Positions 27,319-36,910 of a DNA stretch of 64,000 bases are shown here, piece after piece. How positions within the stretch are numbered: the stretch's first letter is position 1; every line of letters starts with the position of its first letter. The position numbers were made by a program, and so were the translations under genes. The stretch is taken from contig NZ_LMSA01000001.1 in assembly GCF_001427985.1 (NCBI RefSeq), positions 315,629-379,628 on the forward strand, written 5' to 3'. The notes under the pieces were generated by a model. It saw nothing but the letters and a program-made list of their open reading frames with translations. It was not told where the DNA came from and did not search any database. This DNA comes from Knoellia sp. Soil729. Lineage in GTDB: Bacteria > Actinomycetota > Actinomycetes > Actinomycetales > Dermatophilaceae.

Positions 27319-28050
27319 TCACGGGAGCTGCTCGGCCAGCTCTGTGAGGGATTGTGCCCTCAGGTCGGGGGACCTGAAGTACTCGGGGTAGATGCCCTCG
27401 TTCCGGTCGATCCAGGCCGTGGCGAGCCCCGCTCGCGCGGCGCCGTCGATGTCCCAGGGGTGCACGGCGACCAGCATGGCGTCCATCGGGTCCACCTCGC
27501 ACCGCTGGAGGGCGTAGGCGTAGGCCCCTGGGGCAGGCTTCCAGATGCCAGCCTGTTCAACGGACAGGAGGGCCTCGAACGCGCCGCGGACCCCTGCCCG
27601 GTCGAACAGCGCCTCGGCAACCGACGCGGAACCGTTGCTCAGCGTCACCATGCGCAGCCCCAGATCGTGCAGCGCCGTGACACCGTCCGGGACGTCCGCA
27701 TGCACGGAGAGTGCGGCGAACCCCGCCATGACGTGTTCGACCGCGTGCTCGGTGTCGCGCGTCAGCGCCAGCCCGTGGAGGTTGACCCGCAGTGCTTCCT
27801 CGGCGATGCGGGCGAAAGGTTCGCTGGCACCGGCTGCGGCGAGGGCGAAACCATCGCGGAGAACCGCTGAGAACCACGTTTTCGCCAGGTGCGCGGGAGC
27901 GCCGACGTCCTCGAAGCGCTGGCCCATCGGCGCCATGTCCGAGAGCGTCTCGTTGACGTCGAAGACCAGAAGGGCCGGTCGTCGAGATCCGTCGGGGCTT
28001 CCCGGCTGGTCCGCACTGTGGAGAGGCTGCTCGGCACGGTGGTTCGTCAT
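27319..28050 (-). CDS. HAD type II (haloacid dehalogenase-like) hydrolase
   Basis: A 243-residue HAD hydrolase. LLVFDVNETLSDMAPMG carries the nucleophile Asp, VTLSNGSASVAEALFDRAGV the Ser/Asn motif II, GIWKPAPGAYAYAL the Lys motif III, and VAVHPWDIDGAARAGL the last acidic motif. This is the L-2-haloacid dehalogenase subgroup, but many members have other substrates. TACGGT lies seven bases before the ATG at 28050, suggesting leaderless transcription. Confidence 0.88.
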   Translation of the reverse strand: MTNHRAEQPLHSADQPGSPDGSRRPALLVFDVNETLSDMAPMGQRFEDVGAPAHLAKTWFSAVLRDGFALAAAGASEPFARIAEEALRVNLHGLALTRDTEHAVEHVMAGFAALSVHADVPDGVTALHDLGLRMVTLSNGSASVAEALFDRAGVRGAFEALLSVEQAGIWKPAPGAYAYALQRCEVDPMDAMLVAVHPWDIDGAARAGLATAWIDRNEGIYPEYFRSPDLRAQSLTELAEQLP

Positions 28051-28166
28051 GCACTTCACCGTAGACCCGGGCTCATGACCGGCCGCCCGGCGATGCCAGG
28101 CATTCGAAGCCACTCACGCCGCACAGCGTCGGAACGCTGCAGGCAGCGCGGCGCTCCAAGCACCAG

Positions 28167-28530
28167 TCAGGACGCGGTGGGTACCGGTGGTGCGAGGAGC
28201 GTCGCGTAGCGCCGCCGGGTCCTGGGTGCCAGCAGCGCCTTGAGTGAGGTTGCGCTCTGACGGGCGACATACTCCTCGAAGCTGAGCGTGCGCTCGAAGT
28301 ACCAGTGCTTGAGGGCCCACGCGTGCGCCAGGAGCAGCAGGTTGTAGGACGCCAGCTCGACATCAGGAACGTCGAACACGCCTTGCTCGCGGCCGGCGCG
28401 CAGAACGTCCCGCAGGGGTTCGCTCGTCTCAACCTCGAGCTGCATGATCCGTGCCCTTCCCTCCGCGCTCAGGCTCTTGGTCTCGCGGTAGGTCAACACG
28501 GCGGCATGGCGGTTCGCGTCGATGACCTGG
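28167..28530 (-). pseudogene. TetR regulator remnant, DNA-binding domain lost
   Basis: About 120 codons match only the C-terminal ligand domain of TetR proteins of the fatty-acid type: VIDANRHAAVLTYRETKSLS, LRDVLRAGREQGVFDVPDVE and LKHWYFERTLSFEEYVARQS. The N-terminal helix-turn-helix is missing, because homology stops at about 28530 where sequence of an acyl-CoA dehydrogenase (other strand) begins. It has no credible start or promoter. It most likely remains from a deletion and is not functional. Confidence 0.85.
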
Positions 28531-28531
28531 C

Positions 28532-29041
28532 AACGTGCGGGTCCCGGGGAGCGCCATGCTCGGCGCGGAGGGCGAGGGCTTCACAATCGCCATGCACTCG
28601 CTCGACAAGGGCAGGGTCTCGGTCGCCGCCGGCTGCACCGGCATCATCCAGGGTTGCCTGGAGTCCGTGGTGACCTACTCCCAGGAGCGCAAGCAGTTCG
28701 GTCGACCGCTTGCGTCGTTCCAGATGATCCTGGACATGATCGCCCAGATCTCGGTGGATGCCGATGCCGCGCGGCTGCTCACCTGGCGGGCGGCCGACCT
28801 CACTGAACGCGGTGAGCCCTTTGGCACCGAGGCGTCGAAGGCCAAGTACTTCGCGTCCGAGGCCGCCGTCAAGGCCGCCAACCTCGCCCTCTCGGCCTTC
28901 GGTGGCTACGGCTACGTTGACGAGTACCCCGTGCAGAAGTACATGCGCGACGCCCGCGTCATGACGCTCTACGAAGGCACGTCCCAGATCCAGAAGCTCC
29001 TCATCGGGCGTGCCGAGACCGGCATCAGCGCCTTCCTCTGA
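28532..29041 (+). pseudogene. acyl-CoA dehydrogenase remnant, C-terminal domain only
   Basis: About 170 codons match the C-terminal helical domain of acyl-CoA dehydrogenases, beginning inside the middle domain at NVRVPGSAMLGAEGEGF and ending with the intact LYEGTSQIQKLLIGR containing the catalytic Glu. Roughly 220 N-terminal residues are missing; an in-frame TGA stands at 28523. GTG 28535 or ATG 28556 could start a fragment, but a working FAD enzyme is not possible. It ends 14 bases before the glutaryl-CoA dehydrogenase gene. Confidence 0.85.
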
Positions 29042-29055
29042 AAGGACCCCACACC

Positions 29056-30216
29056 ATGAAGCCGCTCGAGTTCTTCGCCATCGACTCCCTCCTCACCGAG
29101 GAGGACATCGCAATCCGCGACACCGTCCGCAAGTACGTCGACGCAAAGGTCAAGCCGAACGTCGCCGACTGGTACGAGTCCGCGAGCATCCCGGCCCGTG
29201 AGCTCGCCAAGGAGCTCGGCGACCTCGGGGTTCTCGGCATGCACCTCGACGGGTACGGCTGCGCTGGGACGAGCGCCACGGCATACGGACTGGCTTGTCT
29301 GGAGCTGGAAGCGGGCGACTCGGGACTGCGCTCGCTCGTGAGCGTCCAGGGATCGCTGGCGATGTTCGCGATCTGGAAGCACGGTTCGGAGGAGCAGAAG
29401 CAGGAGTGGCTGCCACGGATGGCGGCCGGTGAGGCGATCGGCTGCTTCGGGCTGACCGAGGCCGACTTCGGCTCGAACCCGGCGGGCATGCGCACCCGAG
29501 CCCGTCGCGACGGCAGCGACTGGGTCCTCAACGGCAACAAGATGTGGATCACCAACGGCTCCGTGGCCGACGTGGCCGTCGTCTGGGCCCAGACGGATGA
29601 GGGCATCCGCGGGTTCGTCGTGCCCACGGACGCTCCGGGCTTCTCCGCACCCGAGATCAAGAAGAAGATGTCGCTGCGCGCCTCGGTCACGAGCGAGCTC
29701 GTCCTCGAGAACGTCCGGCTCCCGGCCGAGGCGGTCCTGCCCGAGGTCACTGGCCTGTCCGGCCCGCTGTCGTGCCTCAACGAGGCCCGTTTCGGCATCA
29801 TCTTCGGGGCGCTCGGTGCCGCTCGCGACTGCCTCGAGACGGCGATCGCGTACGCCCAGGAGCGGGACATCTTCGACAAGCCGCTCGCCGCCTTCCAGCT
29901 GACCCAGGCCAAGATCGCGGACATGTCCCTGGAGCTGGGCAAGGGCATGCTGCTCGCGCTGCACCTCGCCAGCCTCAAGGACGCCGGCACCCTGGACCAC
30001 CGCCAGGTCAGCCTGGGCAAGCTCAACAACACCCGTGAGGCGATCGCCATCGCGCGGGAGTGCCGCACGATCCTCGGCGCCGCGGGGATCACCCTCGAGT
30101 ACCCGCTCATGCGGCACGCCAACAACCTGGAGTCCGTGCTCACCTACGAGGGCACCTCGGAGGTGCACCAGCTCGTCATCGGGCAGGCCCTCACCGGTCA
30201 CGCGGCGTACCGCTGA
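29056..30216 (+). CDS. glutaryl-CoA dehydrogenase-type acyl-CoA dehydrogenase
   Basis: A 386-residue enzyme. SLVSVQGSLAMFAIWKHGSE, IGCFGLTEADFGSNPAGMRT and LTYEGTSEVHQLVIGQAL are close to glutaryl-CoA dehydrogenases, which oxidise and decarboxylate glutaryl-CoA to crotonyl-CoA in lysine/tryptophan breakdown; YEGT holds the catalytic Glu. AAAGGA precedes the ATG. Its original operon partner and regulator upstream are broken, so how it is now transcribed is open. Specificity for glutaryl-CoA is likely but not certain. Confidence 0.88.
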   Translation: MKPLEFFAIDSLLTEEDIAIRDTVRKYVDAKVKPNVADWYESASIPARELAKELGDLGVLGMHLDGYGCAGTSATAYGLACLELEAGDSGLRSLVSVQGSLAMFAIWKHGSEEQKQEWLPRMAAGEAIGCFGLTEADFGSNPAGMRTRARRDGSDWVLNGNKMWITNGSVADVAVVWAQTDEGIRGFVVPTDAPGFSAPEIKKKMSLRASVTSELVLENVRLPAEAVLPEVTGLSGPLSCLNEARFGIIFGALGAARDCLETAIAYAQERDIFDKPLAAFQLTQAKIADMSLELGKGMLLALHLASLKDAGTLDHRQVSLGKLNNTREAIAIARECRTILGAAGITLEYPLMRHANNLESVLTYEGTSEVHQLVIGQALTGHAAYR

Positions 30217-30425
30217 CAGCCGGCGGTGTCGGCGGCTCCGACGATGAGGACGACGACCATCCTCCTGTATGCCGTCCTCCCGTGCATCGGGACCGTGTCC
30301 TCTGCCGCTCGGCGCGTGCACTCCCCCGGCGAATGACCGTGAACGGTTGTCCATCGACCTCTCAGGTGGGAGCCCCACTGCTGGTCTAGCCTGCAAGGTG
30401 CAGGGGTCCGGCACGTGACGAGGAG

Positions 30426-31154
30426 GTGAGTTCCGCGGAGCTGAACGAGGCCTTTCGCGTCCTGGACCTGACCGGGGTGTTCGCCAACGCGCTGCTCGGC
30501 GGCGTCATCGCCAGACGGGAGCGGCTGGACCCGATCGGCTTTGCCACCCTCGCAGTGCTCTCCGGTCTGGGCGGTGGCCTCATCCGCGACGTGCTCCTGC
30601 AGCACGGGCCGCCGATCGCCCTGACCGACTACGCCTACCTCGCGACCGCGTTCGCGGGTGCGGCCGTGAGCTTCCTCGCCCGCGTGGACGGCCGCGCCTG
30701 GGACCGGATCTGGCCGTTGGTCGACGCGGTGGCCCTGGGCACATGGGCGACCGCGGGCGCACAGAAGACGCTGGCGGTCGGACTGGGGTGGCTGCCCGCG
30801 ATCATCCTCGGCACGGTCACCGCGGTGGGCGGTGGCGCGGTGCGCGACATCGTGCTGCGACGGGTGCCGGGCGTGCTGGGTGGCAACACGCTCTACGCGA
30901 CCTGCGCCATCGTCAGCAGTGCGGTCCTCGTGGCGGTCACCGGGCTCGGTCACCCGAACGCCGCGATCGTGGCCTCGGTCCTCGTCGGCGCAGGCCTGTG
31001 CCTCCTCGCTCGATGGCGCGGCTGGATCCTTCCGGAAGCCGACGCCTGGTCGCCCTCGCAGATCGTCCGCAAGTCCTACGAGACCCGCCTCAAGAAGCAC
31101 CTCAAGCGCAAGAGCCGCAAACCACACCGACCCGCAGCCGAGGAGAACGCATGA
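30426..31154 (+). CDS. TRIC (trimeric intracellular cation) channel family protein
   Basis: A 242-residue membrane protein with seven helices in two related halves (YicG/UPF0126). The glycine-rich kinks GLGGGLIRDVLLQHGPPIAL and VGGGAVRDIVLRRVPGVLGG mark the two repeats. The C-terminal tail is strongly basic (KKHLKRKSRKPHR). The GTG at 30426 partly overlaps an AGGAGGTGA sequence, which is too close for normal use, so initiation here is unusual. Its stop overlaps the next ATG. Confidence 0.88.
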   Translation: MSSAELNEAFRVLDLTGVFANALLGGVIARRERLDPIGFATLAVLSGLGGGLIRDVLLQHGPPIALTDYAYLATAFAGAAVSFLARVDGRAWDRIWPLVDAVALGTWATAGAQKTLAVGLGWLPAIILGTVTAVGGGAVRDIVLRRVPGVLGGNTLYATCAIVSSAVLVAVTGLGHPNAAIVASVLVGAGLCLLARWRGWILPEADAWSPSQIVRKSYETRLKKHLKRKSRKPHRPAAEENA

Positions 31155-32422
31155 ACTCTCACCAGGAGCAGGCACGGGCGGTCCTCGCCGGCCTCGACGA
31201 CACCCGCAGCTGGCGCGAGGAGCTCTATCGCAGCCTGCACCAGAACCCCGAGCTCTCCCACCAGGAGACCAGGACGGCGGCAGCGGTGCGCGAACGGCTC
31301 GACGGCGCCGGGTTCGAGATCACCGACGGGGTGGGAGGCACCGGCCTCGTCGCCATCCTCCGCAACGGCGACGGACCGACGGTGCTGTTGCGCGCCGACA
31401 TGGATGCGCTCCCCGTCCAGGAGGCCACGGGCCTGCCCTACGCCAGCACCGCCACTGACCAGGACGACCAGGGGCAGACCGTCCCGGTGATGCACGCCTG
31501 CGGCCACGACGTCCACGTGGCCGCGCTGGCCGGGGCAGCGTCTCTGATGGCGGCGTCGACCCAGCAGTGGAGCGGGACGCTCGTCGCCCTCTTCCAGCCC
31601 GCCGAGGAGGTCGGGGACGGAGCACGAGGGATGGTCGACGACAACCTCGCCGGCGTGGTCGGCAAGGTCGACGTGGCACTCGCCCAGCACGTGCTCGCCA
31701 TGCCGTCGGGCGTCGTCGGCACCCGCAGCGGCGCGGTGCTCTCGGCGGCTGACAGCATGCGCGCCACGGTCCACGGGCGAGGAGCCCACGGGTCGATGCC
31801 GCAGGCCGCCATCGACCCCGTCGTCCTCGCGGCGATGATCGTCATCCGCCTCCAGACCGTCGTCTCCCGGGAGGTGGCACCGACCCAGCCGGCCGTTCTC
31901 ACCGTGGGCAGCCTGCGGGCGGGCACCAAGTCCAACGTCATCGGCGACCATGCCGTCCTCGAGCTCAACATCCGCACCTACGACGACCAGACCCGCACCA
32001 CGGTCCTCGAGGCGATTCGCCGGGTCGTCAACGCCGAGTGCGAGGCCTCCGCCAGCCCAGCCCCTGCTGAGTTCGAGCTCTTCGACCAGTTCCCCCTCAC
32101 GACGAACGACCCGGACACCACGCAGCGCGTGGGCGAGGCGTTCACCGAGTTCTTCGGCGTCCGGCACCAGGAGCTGCCCCTCCAGAGTGCGAGTGAGGAC
32201 TTCAGCGACATCCCGGTGGCCTTGGGCGTGCCCTACACCTACTGGGGCATCGGCGGCACCGACCCCGCCACGTACGCAGCAGCCCAGCGGGCCGGACGGG
32301 TCGACCAGGACATCCCGGTCAACCACTCTCCCTACTTCGCCCCGGTCCTCCAGCCCACGCTCGACACGGGTACGCAGGCACTGGTCGTGGCCTCGCTGGC
32401 TTACCTGGGCGCCCCCGGCTGA
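31151..32422 (+). CDS. M20-family amidohydrolase
   Basis: A 423-residue metallohydrolase, paralogous to the one at 23-24 kb. Metal-site motifs are RADMDALPVQEATGLP, VMHACGHDVHVAALAGAAS and ALFQPAEEVGDGARGMV; the lid region is RGAHGSMPQAAIDPVVLAAM. Typical substrates are N-acetyl amino acids or similar amides. The ATG overlaps the TRIC stop (ATGA), so both are made from one message; the functional link is unclear. Confidence 0.93.
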   Translation: MNSHQEQARAVLAGLDDTRSWREELYRSLHQNPELSHQETRTAAAVRERLDGAGFEITDGVGGTGLVAILRNGDGPTVLLRADMDALPVQEATGLPYASTATDQDDQGQTVPVMHACGHDVHVAALAGAASLMAASTQQWSGTLVALFQPAEEVGDGARGMVDDNLAGVVGKVDVALAQHVLAMPSGVVGTRSGAVLSAADSMRATVHGRGAHGSMPQAAIDPVVLAAMIVIRLQTVVSREVAPTQPAVLTVGSLRAGTKSNVIGDHAVLELNIRTYDDQTRTTVLEAIRRVVNAECEASASPAPAEFELFDQFPLTTNDPDTTQRVGEAFTEFFGVRHQELPLQSASEDFSDIPVALGVPYTYWGIGGTDPATYAAAQRAGRVDQDIPVNHSPYFAPVLQPTLDTGTQALVVASLAYLGAPG

Positions 32423-32494
32423 GCCCGACGGCCCACCGGTATGCCGCCTGCCCACCTCCGCAGGCGGTCCTCGCCTCCCGCTTTCCTCCGGAGC

Positions 32495-33502
32495 TCAGCT
32501 CGTGAGGAGGACGCCCGTGGTGGCGACCACGAAGACCCACGCGGTGGAGACTGCTCCCAGAACGACCGGGCGTCCGCCCAGCTTCCTGAGGACGCTCACC
32601 CGCACACCGCAGCCGAGGGCAAACATGGCCGCGGACAGCAGAACGGTGTGCAGGATCGACCCTGCGTGGACCACCTCTGGACCGAGCGGCAGGAACGTCC
32701 GGGCCAGGGCCGCCACGAGGAAGCCCACGATGAACAGGGGCACCAGGGGTGGTCGGGTTCCCTCGACCGGAGCCGACCCGCGACGGCGCACCAGGCCGAT
32801 GACGAGGATGACCGGTGCGAGCATGAGGACGCGGGCGAGCTTGACCACGACGGCCGTCGCCAGCGCACCACCACCAATGATGCCGCCCGCAGCGACGACC
32901 TGCGCGACCTCGTGGATCGACCCACCGGCGATGAGCCCCTCTTGGTGGTTGGTGAGGTCAAGCAGGCTGAGCACGCCAGGTGCGATGCCGATCATCGCCG
33001 TGCCGAAGACCACCACCAGGCCGATGGCGGAGGCAGTGTCCTCCTCGCCTGCATCGACCGCTCCGTCCACGGCAGCGACGGCCGCCGCTCCGCAGATGGA
33101 GAATCCGCAGGCGATGAGCAGGCGTTGCATCGGCGGTACCCGCAGGGCCCGACCGACGACGAGCGTGCCACCGATGCCCAGGCCGACGATGAGCAGGACC
33201 ACGAGGATCATCCGCGGGCCGAGCGCGAGGATGTCCCCCAGCGCGAGCTGCAGACCGAGGACGACGATCCCCAGGCGCAGGAACCGCTGCGCCGCGACCT
33301 TCATCCCCGGAGCGAACGAATCGGGGATGGACCACAGGTTGGTGAGGGCGACGCCGAGGATGATCGCGACGAGGAGCGGACTGACGGCCGGAAGCAGCCT
33401 CTGCCCGAGAAGCGCGACCGCGGCGGCAGCGAGGGCCAAGGCCACGCCGGGCCACGGGGATCGCCGAGCAGCCACTTCTGGCGGCGTGACCTCGCTGCTC
33501 AT
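32495..33502 (-). CDS. YeiH/UPF0324 putative sulfate exporter
   Basis: A 335-residue protein with about ten membrane helices. SPLLVAIILGVALTNLW, GIVVLGLQLALGDI, CGFSICGAAAVAAVDGAV and GLIAGGSIHEVAQVVAAGG are the conserved blocks of the family. The transported ion is not experimentally clear; sulfite or sulfate export is the usual annotation. ATG 33502 was chosen; a GTG at 33520 is in frame. It is a single gene convergent with the amidohydrolase. Confidence 0.88.
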   Translation of the reverse strand: MSSEVTPPEVAARRSPWPGVALALAAAAVALLGQRLLPAVSPLLVAIILGVALTNLWSIPDSFAPGMKVAAQRFLRLGIVVLGLQLALGDILALGPRMILVVLLIVGLGIGGTLVVGRALRVPPMQRLLIACGFSICGAAAVAAVDGAVDAGEEDTASAIGLVVVFGTAMIGIAPGVLSLLDLTNHQEGLIAGGSIHEVAQVVAAGGIIGGGALATAVVVKLARVLMLAPVILVIGLVRRRGSAPVEGTRPPLVPLFIVGFLVAALARTFLPLGPEVVHAGSILHTVLLSAAMFALGCGVRVSVLRKLGGRPVVLGAVSTAWVFVVATTGVLLTS

Positions 33503-33699
33503 GTCTTCACTCTCGCGCACCGTGGGGGGCGCAGGTAGTCCGCCCTGCGGGCGGTATGGACCAGGACCAGGCGGCCCCTGGTGGGTGCCCAGGACGTTCG
33601 CGCCCTCCTCCGGCGGGTGGGCCGCCCGGACAACGGGCTGACACAGCGGCGCGCCGCGCGGGCTGGGCCCGACACGGCGCGTCCTGGTCTTCGGCGTCC

Positions 33700-33948
33700 T
33701 CAGCGGCGGCCGCGCAGCACCTTGATCGCCAGGATGACGGCGACGACAGCCACGGCCGCAGCCACGCGCTCGACGCGAAGGTCGCCCTCGGGTGTCGTCG
33801 TCGCGTCGGCGAAGCGAGCCTTGGCCTGGTCGACCTGGCGCTTGGCGATCGCGGAGGGCGTGGCCCTCGCCGTGAGCTCGTTGAGGGTGCGGGCCAGGCG
33901 CGTACGGCGCTCGGCGATGTCTGCCTCGAGGGCGGGGATGCTGCTCAT
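33700..33948 (-). CDS. DUF3618 single-pass membrane protein
   Basis: An 82-residue protein. ALEADIAERRTRLARTLNEL is the DUF3618 signature helix, and a hydrophobic stretch near the C-terminus (VAAAVAVVAVILAIKVL) ends with positive RGRR, so it is membrane-anchored. The role is unknown; the family is common in actinobacteria. It starts three bases after the bcp stop and is probably co-transcribed with bcp. Confidence 0.85.
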   Translation of the reverse strand: MSSIPALEADIAERRTRLARTLNELTARATPSAIAKRQVDQAKARFADATTTPEGDLRVERVAAAVAVVAVILAIKVLRGRR

Positions 33949-33951
33949 GGG

Positions 33952-34428
33952 TCAGTCCTCACTGAGTCCGAGGTCGCGGCGCAGCTTGGCGACGTGACCT
34001 GTGGCTTTGACGTTGTACCAAGCGTGCTCGACCGTGCCGTCCTCGTCGATCACCAAGGTGGAGCGAATCACGCCCTGGACGATCTTGCCGTAGAGCTTCT
34101 TCTCGCCGAAGGCACCCCACGCCGTCATGACCGCTTTGTCCGGATCCGAGAGCAGGGTGAGCGAGAGGTGCTCCTTGTCACGGAACTTCGCGAGCTTCTC
34201 GGGCTTGTCCGGCGAGATGCCGAGCACGGTGTAGCCATCGGACTTCAGGGACTCGAGCGACTCGCTGAAGTCGCACGCCTGCGTGGTGCAGCCCGGCGTC
34301 ATGGCGGCGGGGTAGAAGTAGACGATGACCTTGCCACCACGCAGGTCCGAGAGCGTCACGCTCTCGCCGGCGTCGGTGGTCAGGGTGAAGTCCGGGGCAA
34401 CGTCGCCCGGGCTGAGTCGCTCAGTCAC
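33952..34428 (-). CDS. bcp: thioredoxin-dependent peroxiredoxin, Bcp type
   Basis: A 158-residue thiol peroxidase that reduces hydrogen and organic peroxides. YFYPAAMTPGCTTQACDF holds the peroxidatic Cys and, four residues on, the resolving Cys of the atypical 2-Cys Bcp type. LGISPDKPEKLAKFRDKEHL follows. The GTG at 34428 lies eight bases behind GGAG. The gene follows tRNA-Leu and precedes DUF3618. Confidence 0.95.
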   Translation of the reverse strand: MTERLSPGDVAPDFTLTTDAGESVTLSDLRGGKVIVYFYPAAMTPGCTTQACDFSESLESLKSDGYTVLGISPDKPEKLAKFRDKEHLSLTLLSDPDKAVMTAWGAFGEKKLYGKIVQGVIRSTLVIDEDGTVEHAWYNVKATGHVAKLRRDLGLSED

Positions 34429-34485
34429 GCAGATCTCCTCGGTGGTCGGCTCTCGCCAAACTATCAGCGGAGCACCGGCAGTCAG

Positions 34486-34567
34486 TGCGCGAGGCGGGAC
34501 TCGAACCCGCACACCCGAAGGCACTGGATCCTAAGTCCAGCGCGTCTACCTGTTCCGCCACTCGCGC
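34486..34567 (-). tRNA. tRNA-Leu (UAG anticodon), CCA not encoded
   Basis: On the minus strand GCGCGAG pairs with CTCGCGC; the anticodon arm CTGGA-CTTAGGA-TCCAG gives TAG. A long variable arm (TGCCTTCGGGTGT) marks a class II tRNA. The bases after the discriminator A read CTG, so CCA must be added by the nucleotidyltransferase, unlike the other three tRNAs here. Confidence 0.96.
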
Positions 34568-34619
34568 TTGCGGAAGACAGGGTATGCCGTCCGCCCACCA
34601 CCTGCGTCCCGCTCCCCCA

Positions 34620-34684
34620 CGACTGATTGCCCGTTTGGCCAGTCGCGAGCGCAGCGAGCTCCTCGCCAAACGGGCAATCAGTCG
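34620..34684. terminator. hairpin of the ACTGATTGCCCGTT type, copy 1
   Basis: Perfect 20-base arms (34620-34639 and 34665-34684) enclose a 25-base spacer that itself holds CTCGCTGCGCTCG-like symmetry. It stands 13 bases behind the rdgB stop. The same 17 bases ACTGATTGCCCGTTTGG occur in a second hairpin at 40192-40243. Probably the rdgB terminator. Confidence 0.7.
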
Positions 34685-34696
34685 CGCAGTCCAGGG

Positions 34697-35329
34697 TCAG
34701 GTGAGGCGTTCGCGCAGGATGGGGATCATGGCGCGGAAGGCGCGCCCACGGTGCGAGATCGCGTTCTTCTCGGCGTCGGTGTACTCAGCCATCGAGCGGG
34801 TGTCGCCCTCCGGGACGAAGATCGGGTCGTAGCCGAACCCGTTCTCGCCGACCGGGTTCCGGCGGACCGTCCCGGGGACGCGTCCCTCGACCGACTCGAC
34901 CGAGCCGTCGGGCATGGCCAGCACGGCGGCACACACGAAGGCGGCACCACGGTGCTCGTCGGGCACGTCACCGACCTGCTCGAGGAGCAGGGACAGGTTG
35001 GCGCGGTCACGAGCTGCTCGGGGAGCGTCGGCGCCGGCGTGCGTGCCGGACCAGCGCGCGGAGAACACGCCCGGTGACCCGCCGAGCACGTCGACGGCCA
35101 GGCCGGAGTCGTCCGCGACGCTGGGGAGCCCCGTGGCCCTGGCGACCGCCACGGCCTTGAGGCGCGCGTTGCCCTCGAAGGTGACCTCGCTCTCGACGAC
35201 GTCAGGGGCGTCCGGGAACTCCGACGCACCGACGATCTCGAGACCGAGCTCGTCGACGAGCTCGGCGAGGATCTGGCGCAGCTCGTGGACCTTGTGCTCG
35301 TTCTGGGTCGCGAGGACGAGCCGAGTCAC
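34697..35329 (-). CDS. rdgB: non-canonical purine NTP pyrophosphatase (RdgB/HAM1)
   Basis: A 210-residue enzyme that removes ITP, XTP and dITP from the nucleotide pool. [53 protein letters not shown] and [10 protein letters not shown] are the family motifs. The GTG at 35329 overlaps the rph stop (GTGA); longer in-frame versions would run into rph. The rph-rdgB pairing is conserved in many bacteria. Confidence 0.96.
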   Translation of the reverse strand: MTRLVLATQNEHKVHELRQILAELVDELGLEIVGASEFPDAPDVVESEVTFEGNARLKAVAVARATGLPSVADDSGLAVDVLGGSPGVFSARWSGTHAGADAPRAARDRANLSLLLEQVGDVPDEHRGAAFVCAAVLAMPDGSVESVEGRVPGTVRRNPVGENGFGYDPIFVPEGDTRSMAEYTDAEKNAISHRGRAFRAMIPILRERLT

Positions 35330-36093
35330 AGCGTCCGCTCCCGGGGGGCCTCGGCGAGCGCCTGCTTCTGCTTCTCGGTGAGTGCCGCGCATCCAGTCGC
35401 CGCGAGGTCGAGCAGCTCGTTGAGGCGGTCACGGTCAAAGGCGGCGTCGGCACCCTCGGCGGTGCCCTGCACCTCGACGTACTTGCCCGACCCGGTCATG
35501 ACGACGTTCATGTCGGTGTCTGCTGTTGAGTCCTCGGGGTAGTCCAGGTCGAGCACCGGCAGACCACCGACGACCCCCACGCTGACCGCCGCGATCGAGT
35601 CCACCAGCGGCGAGGCGTTCTTGGCGATGAGGCCCTTGGCCTTCGCGTCCTCGATGGCGTCAACGAGCGCGACGTAGGCACCGGTGATCGACGCGGTCCG
35701 CGTGCCACCGTCGGCCTGCAGGACGTCGCAGTCGACGACGATCGTGTTCTCGCCCAGCGCCTGGGTGTCGATGACCGCGCGGAGGGCTCGGCCGATGAGC
35801 CTCGAGATCTCGTGGGTGCGGCCGCCGACCTTGCCCCTGCGGGACTCCCGGTCCGAGCGGGTGTTGGTCGAGCGCGGAAGCATCTCGTACTCGGAGGTCA
35901 CCCACCCTGTGCCCTTGCCCTTGAGCCAGCGCGGTACCCCCTCGGTGAAGGACGCGGCGCAGAGCACCCGCGTGCGGCCGAACTCGATGAGCACGCTGCC
36001 CTCGGCGTGGTCGAGCCAGTTGCGGGTGATCCGCACCTCGCGCAGGTCCTCGGGGGTGCGTCCGTCATGTCTGGTCTGCTGCTGTGAAGTCAC
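35326..36093 (-). CDS. rph: ribonuclease PH
   Basis: A 255-residue phosphorolytic exonuclease that trims tRNA 3' ends. [60 protein letters not shown] and [18 protein letters not shown] match the family throughout. TAGCCT lies six bases before the GTG at 36093, which suggests leaderless transcription of rph-rdgB. Confidence 0.97.
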   Translation of the reverse strand: MTSQQQTRHDGRTPEDLREVRITRNWLDHAEGSVLIEFGRTRVLCAASFTEGVPRWLKGKGTGWVTSEYEMLPRSTNTRSDRESRRGKVGGRTHEISRLIGRALRAVIDTQALGENTIVVDCDVLQADGGTRTASITGAYVALVDAIEDAKAKGLIAKNASPLVDSIAAVSVGVVGGLPVLDLDYPEDSTADTDMNVVMTGSGKYVEVQGTAEGADAAFDRDRLNELLDLAATGCAALTEKQKQALAEAPRERTL

Positions 36094-36136
36094 ACGAGCA
36101 GGCTAGACGCGACCCGCGGCCCGGGGCACATCGACG

Positions 36137-36910
36137 TCAGCAGGGACCGACGTGGTAGACCGCGTCGGCCTGTGCCACCTCGACACCGGGCCAGAACGGC
36201 TCGGCCTGCGCACGGCATACCTCTGGGTCGTTCCACGCCGGCATGTGGGTGAGCACGAGCCTCTTCACCCCACCGGCCGCCACGGCCGCCTGGGCCGCAC
36301 GGCTGGCCGTGAGGTGGATGCCCCGGAACTCGTCGCGCCCGTCGACGAAGGCCGAGTCGGCCAGCACGAGGTCGGCGTCCTTCATGAGGGGCTCGAGGTT
36401 CTCGCACGTGTCGGTGTCGCCGGTGTAGCACAGCACCGCCCCGTCGGACTCGACGCGGAAGCCGAAGGCCTCGACCGGATGGCGCACGGCCCGGGCGGTG
36501 ATCGCCATGGGACCCACCGTGGTGGTCGCCCCGTCATGGAGCCGGTCGACGTCGAAGACCTTGTCCATCCCCCCGTTCTCGAGACCGTGGTACATGAGGG
36601 CCAGCCGAGAGGCGGCGCCCTCAGGGCCCCACACCGGCAGCCGCCCGTCGACGGCGCCACCGGGGGCGTAGTGGCGCCACACGTAGAGGCCGCACAGGTC
36701 CGCGCAGTGGTCGGGGTGCAGGTGGCTGAGGAAGATCGCATCGAGGTCGTGCAGGTCGAGGTGTCGCTGCAGCGGGCCCAGCGCGCCGGAACCGAGGTCG
36801 AACAGGACGTTCCAGGTGCGTTGGCCGTCGTCGACGGACACGAGGTAGCTCGAGGCAGGAGAGGCCGGACCGGCGAACGACCCGCTGCAGCCCACGACCG
36901 TGACCTTCAC
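36137..36910 (-). CDS. MBL-fold metallo-hydrolase
   Basis: A 257-residue beta-lactamase-fold hydrolase. [39 protein letters not shown] (HxHxDH), [10 protein letters not shown] and the later His in [10 protein letters not shown] place it near ribonuclease Z/cyclic phosphodiesterase-like proteins. The GTG at 36910 overlaps the murI stop (GTGA). This gene is often next to murI and rph in actinobacteria. The substrate is not known. Confidence 0.9.
   Translation of the reverse strand: MKVTVVGCSGSFAGPASPASSYLVSVDDGQRTWNVLFDLGSGALGPLQRHLDLHDLDAIFLSHLHPDHCADLCGLYVWRHYAPGGAVDGRLPVWGPEGAASRLALMYHGLENGGMDKVFDVDRLHDGATTTVGPMAITARAVRHPVEAFGFRVESDGAVLCYTGDTDTCENLEPLMKDADLVLADSAFVDGRDEFRGIHLTASRAAQAAVAAGGVKRLVLTHMPAWNDPEVCRAQAEPFWPGVEVAQADAVYHVGPC

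Noticed and set aside
28535-29041. Annotating the short acyl-CoA dehydrogenase as a working gene
   Set aside because: It lacks the N-terminal and most of the middle domain needed to bind FAD and substrate, and has no promoter or ribosome site of its own.
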